Assembly: GCA_963556495.2 (NCBI GenBank)
Contig: OY747712.1
Span: 31,516,235-31,580,234 of the forward strand
Source of the DNA: Valencia hispanica
Taxonomy: Eukaryota; Chordata; Actinopteri; Cyprinodontiformes; Valenciidae
Direction of reading: 5' to 3'
DNA: 64,000 nt
The translations under genes and the position numbers were made by a program. Below, piece after piece: positions 48,453 to 59,745 of the stretch (position 1 is its first letter; the number at the start of each line of letters is the position of its first letter). Under the pieces are notes generated by a model that worked only from the letters and a program-made list of their open reading frames with translations, did not search any database and had not been told where the DNA came from.

Positions 48453-50020
48453 CAGGTCCTTCTAAAAAAATTAGCATATTGTGATAAAGTTCATTATTTT
48501 CCATAATGTAATGATAAAAATTAAACTTTCATATATTTTAGATTCATTGCACACCAACTGAAATATTTCAGGTCTTTTATTGTTTTAAAACTGATGCTTT
48601 TGGCATACAGCTCATGAAAACCCAAAATTCCTATCTCAAAAAATTAGCATATTTCATCCGACCAATAAAAGAAAAGTGTTTTTAATATAAAAAAAGTCAA
48701 CCTTCAAATAATTATGTTCAGTTATGCACTCAATACTTGGTCGGGAATCCTTTTGCAGAAATGACTGCATCAATGCGGCGTGGCATGGAGGCAATCAGCC
48801 TGTGGCACTGCTGAGGTTTTATGGAGGCCCAGGATGCTTCGATAGCGGCCTTAAGCTCATCCAGAGTGTTGGGTCTTGCGTCTCTCAACTTCCTCTTCAC
48901 AATATCGCACAGATTCTCTATGGGGTTCAGGTCAGGAGAGTTGGCTGGCCAATTGAGCGCAGTAATACCATGGTCAGTAAACCATTTACCAGTGAATTTG
49001 GCACTGTGAGCAGGTGCCAGGTCGTGCTGAAAAATGAAATCCTCATCTCCATAAAGCTTTTCAGCAGATGGAAGCACGAAGTGCTCCAAAATCTCCTGAT
49101 AGCTAGCTGCATTGACCCTGCCCTTGATAAAACACAGTGGACCAATACCAGCAGCTGACATGGCACCCCAGACCATCACTGACTGTGGGTACTTGACACT
49201 GGACTTCAGGCATTTTGGCATTTCCTTCTCCCCAGTCTTCCTCCAGACTCTGGCACCTTGATTTCCGAATGACATGCAAGTACTTTGGACCACTGAGCAA
49301 CAGTCCAGTGCTGCTTCTCTGTAGCCCAGGTCAGGCGCTTCTGCCGCTGTTTCTGGTTCAAAAGTGGCTTGTAGCCCATTTCCTGCACACGCCTGTGCAT
49401 GGTGGCTCTGGATGTTTCTACTCCAGACTCAGTCCACTGCTTCCGCAGGTCCCCCAAGGTCTGGAATCGGTCCTTCTCCACAATCTTCCTCAGGGTCCGG
49501 TCACCTCTTCTCGTTGTGCAGCGTTTTCTGCCACACTTTTTCCTTCCCACAGACTTCCCACTGAGGTGCCTTGATACAGCACTCTGGGAACAGCCTATTC
49601 ATTCAGAAATGTCTTTCTGTGTCTTACCCTCTTGCTTGAGGGTGTCAATGATGGCCTTCTGGGCAGCAGTCAGGTCGGCAGTCTTACCCATGATTGCGGT
49701 TTTGAGTAATGAACCAGGCTGGGAGTTTTTAAAAGCCTCAGGAATCTTTTGCAGGTGTTTAGAGTTAATTAGTTGATTCAGATGATTAGGTTAGTAGCTC
49801 GTTTAGAGAACCTTTTCATGATATGCTAATTTTTTGAGATAGGAATTTTGGGTTTTCATGAGCTGTACGCCAAAATCATCAGTTTTAAAACAATAAAAGA
49901 CCTGAAATATTTCAGTTGGTGTGCAATGAATCTAAAATATATGAAAGTTTAATTTTTATCATTACATTATGGAAAATAATGAACTTTATCACAATATGCT
50001 AATTTTTTGAGAAGGACCTG
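48453..50020 (-). mobile_element. Full-length Tc1-like transposon with long terminal inverted repeats
   Basis: 1568 bp flanked by TA duplications (48451-48452 and 50021-50022). Terminal inverted repeats are about 200 bp each (48453-48653 and 49820-50020), starting caggtccttctaaaaaaatt. The motif ttagcatat recurs at the outer and inner ends of each repeat, the IR/DR design that provides two transposase binding sites per end. Both termini are complete, so the element could in principle still be recognised by a compatible transposase, but its own gene is dead. Confidence 0.95.
48730..49691 (-). pseudogene. Tc1 transposase pseudogene of the 48453-50020 element
   Basis: Reading minus from ATG 49691-49689 (MGKTADLTAAQKAIIDTLKQ), the N-terminal DNA-binding region is interrupted by a TGA about 31 codons in, within the first helix-turn-helix. 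A second open part runs from about 49550 (SGVETSRATMHRRVQEMGYK) to QWSKVL. There a short deletion removes the segment expected to carry the first catalytic Asp and shifts the frame near 49290. The remainder is open to 48730 with FQHDLAPAH (second Asp) and PDLNPIENL (catalytic Glu), ending PRRIDAVISAKGFPTKY. Without the first Asp and with two reading-frame breaks the copy cannot make active enzyme. Confidence 0.93.
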
Positions 50021-50288
50021 TATGTGTGAAAAATCTTTATTATGAATTGCTGTGGGTTTTATTTCCTGATGTTATGGACACGGAGACGGAAAATTAGAAA
50101 AAACAAAACACAAAAAAGGAACATCGACTAAACAAACCTAACATCGTGAACTAAGAACTACACAACCACATCAAACAAGAATGGATATAAAAATACAACA
50201 ACAATGTCACAGAAAAACTCATGGTACCGATTAATCAAGCTCTAGTAATGATAACCTCAGCCCAAGAATATATCTGTAAACACCAGAG
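50021..50288. other. Spacer between the Tc1 element and the G-rich LINE region
   Basis: AT-rich. On the minus strand it may include the end of the L1-like 3' untranslated region (aataaag near 50034-50040), but the exact LINE terminus was not identified. Confidence 0.35.
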
Positions 50289-52634
50289 ACCCCACATCTA
50301 AGCAGGCATCAATCCGTCTCACAGGAATCGATGCAGACATGAAGGAGATCAGAGCCAAGACATCCAAAGGACCCCCAGAGCCCCAGGCGGACCCGGGGGG
50401 GGGCGACCGCATCCCCCAAGAGAGGAGCAAAGGAGAACCCCAAGGGAACGTCCAGCGGCTACTATGCAGGGGCCCGGGGGGCAGCAGTGACAAGCCCACG
50501 GGCCCCGCTGGCAACCAGCCGCGCCTGGGCGGGCCGGTCCATGGGCCCGGGAGAGCCGGGGCCCAGGGGCGCCCCACCCCCCAGCAGAGACCCGACAAGG
50601 GACCGGCCGACGACTGGCCCCTGGCACCGCAGGGGCCGCGGCCGGCCGCCACGCGCCACCACCACCCTGGGCCAATCCCCACCGCCAACATCCCAGCGCC
50701 CCACCCCTGCCCCACATCGGGGTGCCCCACCGACAGCCGCAGCGGATGGACGGCATCCCCAGGCCAAGCTCAGCTAGCACCTGGACACCAAGTTGTACCA
50801 GCTCCCGAGTCCTGATCCCGCGCAGATCAAGAATCAAACAAAGGCCAGGGCCAGTCCAACCCGCAAATGAACCGACCACACACGGTGCACACAGAACAGG
50901 TGATCGAACGAGCAGAGACGCTGGATCCGTATCCCGCCGAGCCACAGAACAGGCACCACCCAACATTCCCTCCCTCTTAAACACATACATTCTCACTAAC
51001 TCACCAAGACACCCAAGAAATGACGCTGTACCCTCATTCACACACCCCATACACACTTCATGCTCCCAGGTCCAGGTACCGATGCCCCAGTAGAGCCACC
51101 AGCCCCCGGATCCAGGAGATGGACCCCCTACCTTTTAGGACTGAGACAAGCAGAGTGCCAAGGGCCCTACAGTTGCGAGGCAGCCCGACAGCCCAGGACC
51201 CCAACACCTGATGGCCCGTAGCGAACAGGGGTGTAAGAAGACCCCTAGCCTCTATCCTCCCGCTCGAGTATGGTGTTGATGCGTGTTGTAATAATGTGCA
51301 TTTAAAACAGAGGGGTGGGATGTGGGGAAGGCAGCCACACATCCCCCAACCCCCACCCCGAGCCCTCAGTGTCTATATGTGGTTTAACAGTGGGCACCGG
51401 CACCAGAGGTGAAGCTGATTGAATCGCTCCCCCTCTGGATGCCGAAAAGTGTGCCCACCCCAAAGTCCCTACATGTGTGTCGCATGAAAATGTTATAAGT
51501 GGGAGTGTCTAAGTTATATATTAAAATTGGGACCCAGGACGCCACGGGATAGCGAGGAGGGAAACCCCTCCTCACACCCCAGTGATGTGCCCATGCCCCA
51601 AGACCCTATATGAGTGGTAAAGTGATGGACAGACAGACAGAGGTGTTCGGGGATGGGGAGGGAAGGACTGGGAGACAAAATGTCTTCCCAGGGAGCCAGC
51701 TCCCCCACTGACCCCAATAGGCACCGCTGTTCACCGGGATCCACCAGGGGAGGGAGGCCATGGCACGTTCAACCCGGGGCCCACGGCCACAGCACCACCA
51801 AGCCCCACGGACCCCAAGGCAGTCCCCCCAGCCCCATCCCAGAAGGAGAACTAAACCCACCCTGACATTCGCTCTACTATCAGAACACAAAACACACTAG
51901 ACACCCAGATTGAGTACGGAACGACCACTGCTGCTCAATGGCCCGGCAGGCAACCAAACCCAGCGCCCCACCCACCTACATGCCCACTACCCGGCCAGTC
52001 CACCCACAGGTTCGACCGAACCTGGGCAAACACCCGACCCCAGCGCCCAGCAGCACACAAAGACCAAGACCCAGGAGCTAAGTCCAGTGCGAAAAAGGAC
52101 TGATCAGGCACAGAAATGCCACCCAGCCGCCGCGAACAGCAGCCAGGCACCCAAACCAGTAAATAAGGCGAGACGCCATACAGGGACCGGCGATGACAAT
52201 CGGCCCAGAGAAAAAGAGAGAGGCGGCTGCACATGCCGGCCGCCGGCCAGCCCCAACCCCCACAGGCGACAGAGACCCCACGGCGGCCCACCCCCGGCCA
52301 GGACCACAGCTAGGGGGTGCGGCGCCCCAGAGCCCCGAATCCACAGGCCCACCCCAGACCCTACCCAGGCGCAGCACGGCCACCAGGCCAGTAACCCATG
52401 TTCGTCAGTGCAACCCCCCTAAGGCACCGTATGCAGCTATCAGGAGTTACCACCCAAAGCCACCAAAGCCCAACCCCAGGTTGGGGCCACGACGTCCAGC
52501 GCCCCGTCTGCCCAGTGATCCCACCCCCAGGGGTCCCCCCCAGACGCCTGCAACCCCAAAAACACCCACATCAGCAACAGTATCCCAAACGACAAAACCA
52601 AGTGCCCCCCACCCCTACTAGGTGATGGAGCCAA
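50289..52634 (-). mobile_element. G-rich (minus strand) 3' region of the L1-like LINE
   Basis: About 2.3 kb that is extremely C-rich on the plus strand and G-rich on the minus strand. It starts directly after the last coding segment of the L1-like ORF2 and shares its orientation, so it is read as that element's 3' untranslated region. A similar C-rich sequence is familiar to me from many fish genomes next to L1-type coding remnants. The many overlapping Pro/Ala/Arg-rich open frames on both strands are composition artefacts. The (G)n runs on the minus strand could form G-quadruplexes, as reported for mammalian L1 3' regions. Confidence 0.65.
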
Positions 52635-53380
52635 TCAAAGGAGCCCAGAGAGACTGATCAGATATGGAGCCAATCTATTACCTTCAATAATAGATTTAAT
52701 TTGTTGATATTCTAAGAATTTGTTTTTATCAATTCCATATTGTGTAATTAATGTATTAAATGGGATAAAGTCTGTTCCTTCAAATATGTGTTCCAGGTAT
52801 TCAATTCCATTGCACCTCCAGACTGGGAAACTCATCATACATTTTTTTTTTGCAAGATGTCAGGGTTATTCCAGATGGGTATACGTCTGCATGGGATTAT
52901 TGTGGACTCTGTCATTTTTAGAAACTCCCACCATGCTGTCAGAGAGGAACTGATATTTGTGCTTTTAAAGCATTCATGTCGTTTCATATTTGAGCTAATA
53001 AATGGTAGGTCTGAAAGTTTTATCTCATTGCATAGTGTCTGTTGTACGTCTATCCAGGACTCATCTAGGTAGCTATGTTTTAACCATCTTGAGATGTATT
53101 GGAGCCTGTTGGCTAAGAAATAATGATGGAAGTTTGGTAGATCTAGACCTCCTTTTTCTTTGGTCTTCTGCAGTGTTTTTAAGCTGATACGTGGGGGTTT
53201 ATCTTTCCAAAGAAATTTAGAAACAGAGGAGTCCAGAGATCTAAACCAGTCTAGTGATGGTTTACTTGGGATCATTGAGAATAAGTAGTTGATTCTGGGC
53301 AAAACCATCATTTTTATTGAAGCAACCCTTCCCATAAGTGATATGGGTAGGGATTTCCATCTAGCAAAATCATCTTCCAC
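52635..53380 (-). pseudogene. L1-like ORF2 C-terminal region remnant
   Basis: Minus-strand coding remnant downstream of the reverse transcriptase. It shows WKSLPISLMGRVASIKMMVL and PRINYLFSMIP, then SVSKFLWKDKPPRISLKTLQ and GGLDLPNFHHYFLANRLQY, typical of the region after the catalytic domain in L1/Tx1-type elements. A frame change occurs near 52838, and the last part ([18 protein letters not shown]) runs to about 52635. Confidence 0.85.
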
Positions 53381-53445
53381 TTTTTTTTAAAGTGGGATGT
53401 AGTTTAGCTTTATTAAATCTGCCAGTCTTGGTGAGACAGTAATAC

Positions 53446-54125
53446 CTAAATAAGTAATATTCCCTGACTGCAGTTGTGTATTAGTTGGATTCTGGACGTA
53501 GCTAGTGGTTCAATAAAAATACCAAACAGGGAGGAAGAGAGAGGACATCCCTGCCTGGTACCTCTCTGAAGATAAAACCTAGATGATGTTTGGCTATTAG
53601 TCCTGATACATGCTGTTGGTGAACTGTATAATAATTTCAACCAGTTTATAAAAGAATTTCCAAAGCCAAATTTATGTAAGGTTGCAAATAAGAATTTCCA
53701 GTTAACTCTATCAAATGCTTTTTCTGCATCTAGAGATAATATATTAGTTTTAATGTTATTACAGTAAGAAAAATCTATTAAATCTATTAATCTATGTGAA
53801 TTTGTGGATGAATGTCTCCCTTTAATAAAACCAGTTTGATCAGGATGTATTATAAGAGGAGTTACTTTCTCAATCCTTTTTGCGAGGGCTTTGCAGATTA
53901 TTTTAAGATCAACATTAATAAGGGATATGGGATGATAGCTGGTAAGAAAAAAAGGGTCTTTACCTGATTTTAGTAGAAGACTAATGTAGGCAGAGTTCAT
54001 ATTTGGTGGGAGTCGGCCATTTTCCTTGGTTTCCTGCAGCCTTCTGTGGAGTTTTGGTGCCAGAATATTCCAGAATTCTTTATAGAACTCTGCTGGGAAA
54101 TCCATCTGGGCCTGGAGCCATTTTA
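53446..54125 (-). pseudogene. L1-like reverse transcriptase remnant lacking the YADD motif
   Basis: Motifs on the minus strand in order: LHRRLQETKENGRLPPNMNS, the TSYHPISLINVDLKIICKAL block, HPDQTGFIKGRHSSTN, LSLDAEKAFDRVNW (first catalytic Asp region) and RGTRQGCPLSSSLFGIFIEP. The following segment, which should contain the YxDD catalytic pair, is missing: the frame passes from EPLA into unrelated residues and stops. The enzyme is inactive. Confidence 0.9.
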
Positions 54126-54693
54126 TTGGGCATGCCTTGGAGGGCCTCCTGGAGTTCAGCCGCCGTTAGTGGTGAATCCAGGGCCATCGCTTGACTTTCA
54201 GATAATTTAGGTAGTGTTATGTTATCCAAAAAGTTTTCAATTTCATGATCTGATGGGTTTATCTCTGGTGAGTATAAAGCCTTGTAAAATTATTTAAAGG
54301 TGTTGTTTATTATTCCGGGATCATATACTGTATTCCCGGTCTGATCTTTAATAGCAGATATAGTTGTTTTTTCTTTATGAATTTTAAGCTGGTTAGCCAA
54401 AAATCTACCTGATTTATTACCTTGTTCAAAGTTTTCTATCCTAAGTCTTTGAATTAAGAACTGGGTCTCTTCATTAATAATTTCATTTAATTCTAGCTTT
54501 GCTTTACGGATTTTGCCTAGTCTCTCCTCATCTAGAGAAGCTTCTAATGAATTAATAGTTTCTTCTAATTCCTCAATATGTTTTTTTCTATTTTATTTTT
54601 ATTTGATGAGAATGAGATTATTTTACCTCTAATCACAGCTTTCCCTGCCTCCCAAAGAATGGATGGTGACATACCATGTATATCATTATATTA
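54126..54693 (-). pseudogene. L1-like ORF2 linker, heavily decayed
   Basis: The region between the endonuclease and reverse transcriptase domains, same orientation, broken by numerous stops. A-rich coding composition (minus) and residual similarity to the linker continue across it. Confidence 0.6.
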
Positions 54694-55515
54694 CTAATAA
54701 GAAGCACACTCTTGTTCAAAATATTTAATAAATTCTTTATCCTTAAGTAAGGATATATTAAATCTCCAATTTTTGCTTTGAGGTGTTTCTGTTTTATTTA
54801 CTAAAGTTAGAGAAACAGGAGCATGATCGCTAACAGCTATAGGGTGTATCTCAGTGTCTGAAATGTCAGTCAACAGTGAGCTGCTGACTAACAAATAATC
54901 CAGTCGAGAATACGAATGGTGGACATTTGAGAAGAAAGTATATTTTTTGTCATTGGGGTGAAGAAATCGCCATGCATCGCAAATTTCCATAATTGCTCAT
55001 GTACTGTTTGACTATATCCATAGATTTCCAGCTGCGCTGAGTCCCTGCTGTGCTGCGCCTGTCTATTTCTTCATTTAAACCAAAGTTGGATTGCTCACCC
55101 CAAGAAGAAGTGAGCAATCCATGTGTTCAAGGAGCACCGAGAAGAAGGAATGAAAGATTGAGGGGTCATCAACATTTGGACCATATATACTGACAATACA
55201 TAACTTTTGGTTATGTATAGATAGTTTTACTATAATAAATCTACCCTCTGGATCTGTAACTGTATCTATTACTGTAAAATTTACATTTTTATTTATTAAT
55301 ATTGCTACTCCCCTTTGTCTAGAGTTATAGCATGCAGAAAACACATTAGGAAACTCAGGGGATTTAAGATCAACTGCAGTTGAGGTAGATTTATGGGTTT
55401 CTTGTAATAAGACGACATCTGCCTTCAATCTTTTAAGCTGGTTAAGAATCTTAACTCTTTTCTCTCTGTTGCCAGCTCCATGAACATTCCACGTGACAAA
55501 CCTTAGAGTAGTCAT
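54694..55515 (-). pseudogene. L1-like endonuclease remnant
   Basis: N-terminal part (55515-55075): FVTWNVHGAGNREKRVKIL, VVLLQETHKS (catalytic Glu) and VSIYGPNVDDPS. The C-terminal part (54990-54694) has SYSRLDYLLVSSSLLTDI and IAVSDHAPVSLTL (catalytic Asp-His). The intervening piece with the GDFN motif is lost at about 55000-55100, where the frame is broken and an 11 bp inverted repeat (55088-55098 and 55110-55120) lies at the junction. Confidence 0.9.
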
Positions 55516-55810
55516 AGTTTTGAGACAAAAGTTGTAAAGTCCATATCACCATAGAAACATATAAACAAAGGTGCATTATTAGTTTGTGCCTGGGGTTGCC
55601 TGATTGAAAATCCAAAAGCCGAGATATAAGAAAGAGAGAAATAGAAGAAAGTTGCGTAGGTGTGAAGTGTGAAAGAGAAAGAAATAGTTATGTTGTAAAA
55701 ACAATCTGTGCGTGTGTGTGTGTTATAAAAGAAGAAAAAAGGAGTGACAAAGACATTTGATGATAGACATGTGAAGATGAGAAAAGAAAAAAGAGCCAGT
55801 ATCCCAGTGC
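55516..55810 (-). other. Probable L1-like upstream spacer
   Basis: Purine-rich on the plus strand, upstream of the LINE endonuclease start. No ORF1-like protein is recognised here. Confidence 0.35.
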
Positions 55811-56155
55811 TTAGCCCTGGCCCCACCCACATTGAGTAATGTAAACAACTTTACAGAGCAATTCCCCAATCTGCCACCAAGAAACATGTGTGCGCGCCAA
55901 AAGAGATGCCCTCCATAGATGTATGCTATTTGGAGAGCCCACAGAGAAAACTGGCTTACAGCCGAAGAATAGAAAAGACGTGTCCTTTCCCTTGATGAAA
56001 GTGTTGACAATTAAATTCTCTAGATCTGCTTGCTTTTGCTCAAATCTCAGGATAGTAGTGCCAACCTGTCCACGTTCCAGATCATCCATCGGAAGTTTAT
56101 CGTCATGTGCCAACTCATTACTGCACACAAGTCCTAATAAGAAGTGAGTCATCCG
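55811..56155 (-). other. Unidentified exon-like open frame
   Basis: On the minus strand an acceptor-like tract (aggtctctctgcag, AG at 56157-56156) precedes an open frame of about 114 codons. Its first 50 residues are amphipathic and charged (LPMDDLERGQVGTTILRFEQ then KQADLENLIVNTFIKG), while the rest looks noncoding. No good GT donor was found near the end of the helical part. It may be an orphan exon, LINE 5' sequence or chance. Not recognised. Confidence 0.3.
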
Positions 56156-56539
56156 CTGCAGAGAGACCTGTGCATTTCATCAGGCTGTTGTTAAAACAGG
56201 ACAGATTCTACTAAAACACTTCTAGTCTACTATATGCTGACTAACTTGCAACGGTTCGTAACCTAGGCTCTTCCTTTATTAGCTTCACATGCTGTTGGGG
56301 AGTTTACATGGAAAAAAGAAACTAAAACATTTCTATATTCTTCTCTCTTATTTGCTTTGCTTCGTTCTCTTGCAGCAGCTGCAACATAGGTTCACACCTG
56401 TATTCTCTTCTTCTTTCCCGAGGCTTCTGACACTAAGACACGGTTACCAGCTCATGCGTTGATCTAGATTTGGACATCAATTTTAAATACAAAAGGCTAC
56501 TGTAGGTTCATCTCACTGGGAAAAATGGCATTTTGAAAA
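56156..56539. other. Intergenic DNA, nothing recognised
   Basis: No coding or repeat signal recognised. Confidence 0.5.
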
Positions 56540-57110
56540 CAATGTGACAATTTTTCAGCTGTAAATTTTGCAAAACAGATCAATATAATTTCTGTCTGTT
56601 CTCACACTGCCTTGAGTCCATTGAAACCTTTTAGTGTTTGTCATAATATAACTACACATTTTCTGCCAGGCACTCCCACAGCATGATGCTGCCACCACCA
56701 TGTTTCACAGTGGGGATGAATGGCTCGGGTCATGTTCAGTGTTAGTTCTTCTGTCACACAAAGTGTTTTGAATGATGGCTAAAAGGTTTGGTTTTGGTAT
56801 CATGTGAACAGAGCACCGTCAGAGCATCGTCCTTCATTTGCTGGGTCGTCTACATGGCCTGGAACAGACATTAAACTGTACATTTTATGACATTTCTTTC
56901 AGCCTTGGCTTTCTCAAGTCCAAGTCTTTTTTATCAGGGTCAGCTCTGTGGAGTATACAACTGTCTGTTGTCCTTTCAATAGATGTTCACACTTGACCCG
57001 TGGGTCCCTCCAACTCCTCCAGAGATACCATGGGCCTTCAGCTGCTTCTCTGACTAATGCTTTGCTTGCCCAGCCTGTCGGTTTAGATGAGTAAATCTTA
57101 ATGAGAAATT
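56540..57110 (-). mobile_element. Tc1-like relic (relic G)
   Basis: An antisense transposase core is obvious at 56675-56725 (cagcatgatgctgccaccac then catgtttcacagtggggatg). Decayed flanking sequence continues to about 57110. Terminal repeats are eroded. Confidence 0.7.
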
Positions 57111-57477
57111 TACCAGTACCAGAGTGGCAGGGAGACAACAAGAAAGGCAAGGGAAACAGAAAACTCTTAAGAAACTAGGAACTACCTAAATATATGGCTA
57201 AGGGGGAATCTAAAGGGAAACTTAAGGAAACAGTGGAGAACAGAAGGAGGAAATAAATAATGAGATTAACTAAGGAAACACAAATGAGAAGGTGGACATA
57301 GACAAAGGTGAAAACATCTGAGCAAGGAGGAAATAGGAAAACAAGGAAGTGCATGAATACCGAAGAGTCCATGAAAGTGATAATAAAACTGAATAAGGAA
57401 AAGAACTAAGTTTAAACACAAAACCTAAGAACTATGACAGTTTTTTCTTAGTAACACATAAAAAAAATGAAAACAAA
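57111..57477. other. Purine-rich intergenic DNA
   Basis: Purine-biased on the plus strand (57120-57420). Possibly a degenerate dispersed repeat, but no family was recognised. Confidence 0.35.
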
Positions 57478-57540
57478 CACTTAACCTAATTTCCCTCTGG
57501 GATCAATAAAGTATTTTAGAAATTAGAATTTGAATTAAAA
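57478..57540 (+). mobile_element. LINE 3' tail fragment
   Basis: ctaatttccctctgggatca followed by ataaagtatttt and a GAATT-type tail, the extreme 3' end of the same LINE family as 15195-15380 and 46720-46968. Confidence 0.65.
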
Positions 57541-58333
57541 ATGTTTCCTGATAATCAACAGTAAATATATTACAGCTCTTTAGAGAATATTAGCCCCGAT
57601 CACAACTTTCCTTTCATGTAAACCTAATCATTGTGTGGATTTATGCCATTAAACTGCTCCATCTTTATTGCAGTATTTATAAATCTTAACTTTGACTTGA
57701 AGTGTTTTACATCCACGTCAGTAGGACTTTCTAGGACTTTAAAGATGTCCAGTGCAAACGATCTAAACAGACTGACTCATCTTCTCTAGTTTGGCTTTCA
57801 TCATCGTATTTGTTCTGGGCAACCACAGGGTGTGTCTGCGGATCACTACATCCCTTATCCATCAAAACATACAAACAGTTGTGCAGCAATCTTAGAGCAG
57901 CAGATGGAATCATAATACCAGCTGTGGCTCTGCATGCTGCTGAAAGCAACAACATGGCAACACGAAGGTCTCAGACATGTCTGAGGAGCTCTGGTCCTCT
58001 GCTTCTTCTTTTTTTTTTAAAGTAAAGTTAATTTACATGTTTGTATTAATGCAACAAAAAATGGAGTCCCCTGAAATACAAAAAAAGTCTAAATTCTTTT
58101 GAAATCTAAAAATGCTTTGAGAATCTAACACAAGAAATTATGCTAAGTTCTTCTTTTTCGCCATTACAGCTCAGAAGGGGGTTCCTCAGGTTCCTTAGAA
58201 AGCTGTTTAAGTAAAGGGGCTAAAAAATGTATTTTAAAACTGATTCCTTTCAAGTTTCCTTTGACAGCTGCAAACATTTGATTTCAGTTCTACAGGAATG
58301 TCTGATTTTGGTGTTTAATAAACATGCTAAGCA
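57541..58333. other. Intergenic DNA, nothing recognised
   Basis: AT-rich; no gene recognised. Confidence 0.5.
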
Positions 58334-59460
58334 AAACAAAACATAAAGGTTGAGCTTCTGAACTTTTTCCCATTTTGTAACATTACAATCCCAAACTTAA
58401 ATTTATTTTATTGAGACTTAATGTGATAGGCCAACACAAAGTAATGGATTGTGAGGGGGAAACAAGACTGTATTTTGTATTTTATCTATATTCATATTTT
58501 ATCTAAAAAGCGTGGTGTGAATAAGTATCCAGCCCTCTGAGAATTCTTTGTGGCAGGTCTGATGGGATGTGTGCGTTCCAACCATGGACACCAAGAGATT
58601 AAAAGCTTTCTTCTGTCTTCTTTGGAAAACGGCTCATGTTCAGCCAGATTATTACACTGTGTTCAAAACCATTCCGTTGTAGCTCTAAGTGTATGATTGT
58701 TTTTTCTGCTGAAAGCTGGATCTCTGCAGCCTCTTTCAGATTTCATTCCGGGATTGTCCTGGATTTAGCTCTATCCATCTTTTATTTGACTCTGCTTCTC
58801 TGTCCTTACTGAGGAAATGTGTCCCCAAAACATAATGCTGTCACACCCATGTGTCATCTTGGGAATAATGTGCTCAACATTATGTGCAGTGTTAATTTTT
58901 CAGTCTTAGCTTTTTCAGGTAGGCCAAAAAGTCCAGCTTTGGTTTCACTGTATTACAGCAACCTCTGCCACATGTCTGCTATAAGACTTGTGGCAAACTT
59001 TCAATGGGATTTCACATGGCTTTCTTCCAACAGTGGCTTTATTCTTGTAATTCTTCCACAAAAAACAAGGTTTGCGGAGGTTTGCAGTCGTGCCATACTC
59101 TTTCCATTTGGTCATCATGATGCTGTTTGTTCACTAATGTTCTCTAACAAACCTCTGAGGCCTTCACAGAACAGCTGGATGTATACTGAGAATAAATCAC
59201 ATATAGGGAGAGTCTGTTTACTGATTAGATGACTTCTGCAATTAGTTGCCCTGGATTTTATTTAAGGTTATTAGTATAAAGCAGGCTGAATGCAAATGTG
59301 CATCACTCTTTTTAGATGCTTATTTGAAAATAAAAACTAAAGACCACTCTTCCAATTGGTCAATCAAAAAAATATATAATAAATGACATTGAAATGCTTG
59401 AGCATGAGGTATTAAAATGATGAAAATTTTTTTTGGTACAAATAGTTTTGCAAAGCACTG
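58334..59460 (-). mobile_element. Degraded Tc1-like transposon (relic H)
   Basis: The left terminal region (tctgaactttttcccatttt near 58356, ggccaacacaaagtaatgg near 58430) and the right terminus (ttttgcaaagcactg, then TA at 59461-59462) belong to the relic A family. The interior has antisense transposase remnants (aaaacataatgctgtcacac near 58825). About 1.1 kb, shorter than intact, with no open transposase. Confidence 0.82.
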
Positions 59461-59745
59461 TACCTTAATGATAACATGTTTTTCTTATTTCAGATGAGAA
59501 TCTTTTGACCTATTTTTAATACAGAGCTAGTTATTTTTTAATGCCCTGTATTACTTAATTTTGGAAACTTTCAAATTAAACAGAAAATATTTCTTCCTAC
59601 TTGTGAATGATATTTTATAAGTTTGTGGCTTCATACATAAACTGACAACACATTAAAGCTTTTCAAATAATTATGCTCTCAAATTTTGTTTGTTTTATAA
59701 ACTGGAAATAGCTGGAAGGATACCAGAAGATATGGTTTGAAATAC

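Noticed and set aside
50257..52634. Many long proline/alanine/arginine-rich frames on both strands
   Set aside because: Overlapping frames on both strands of a C-rich block are expected from composition. No start context, domain or splice structure supports a gene, and the block is best read as LINE 3' sequence.
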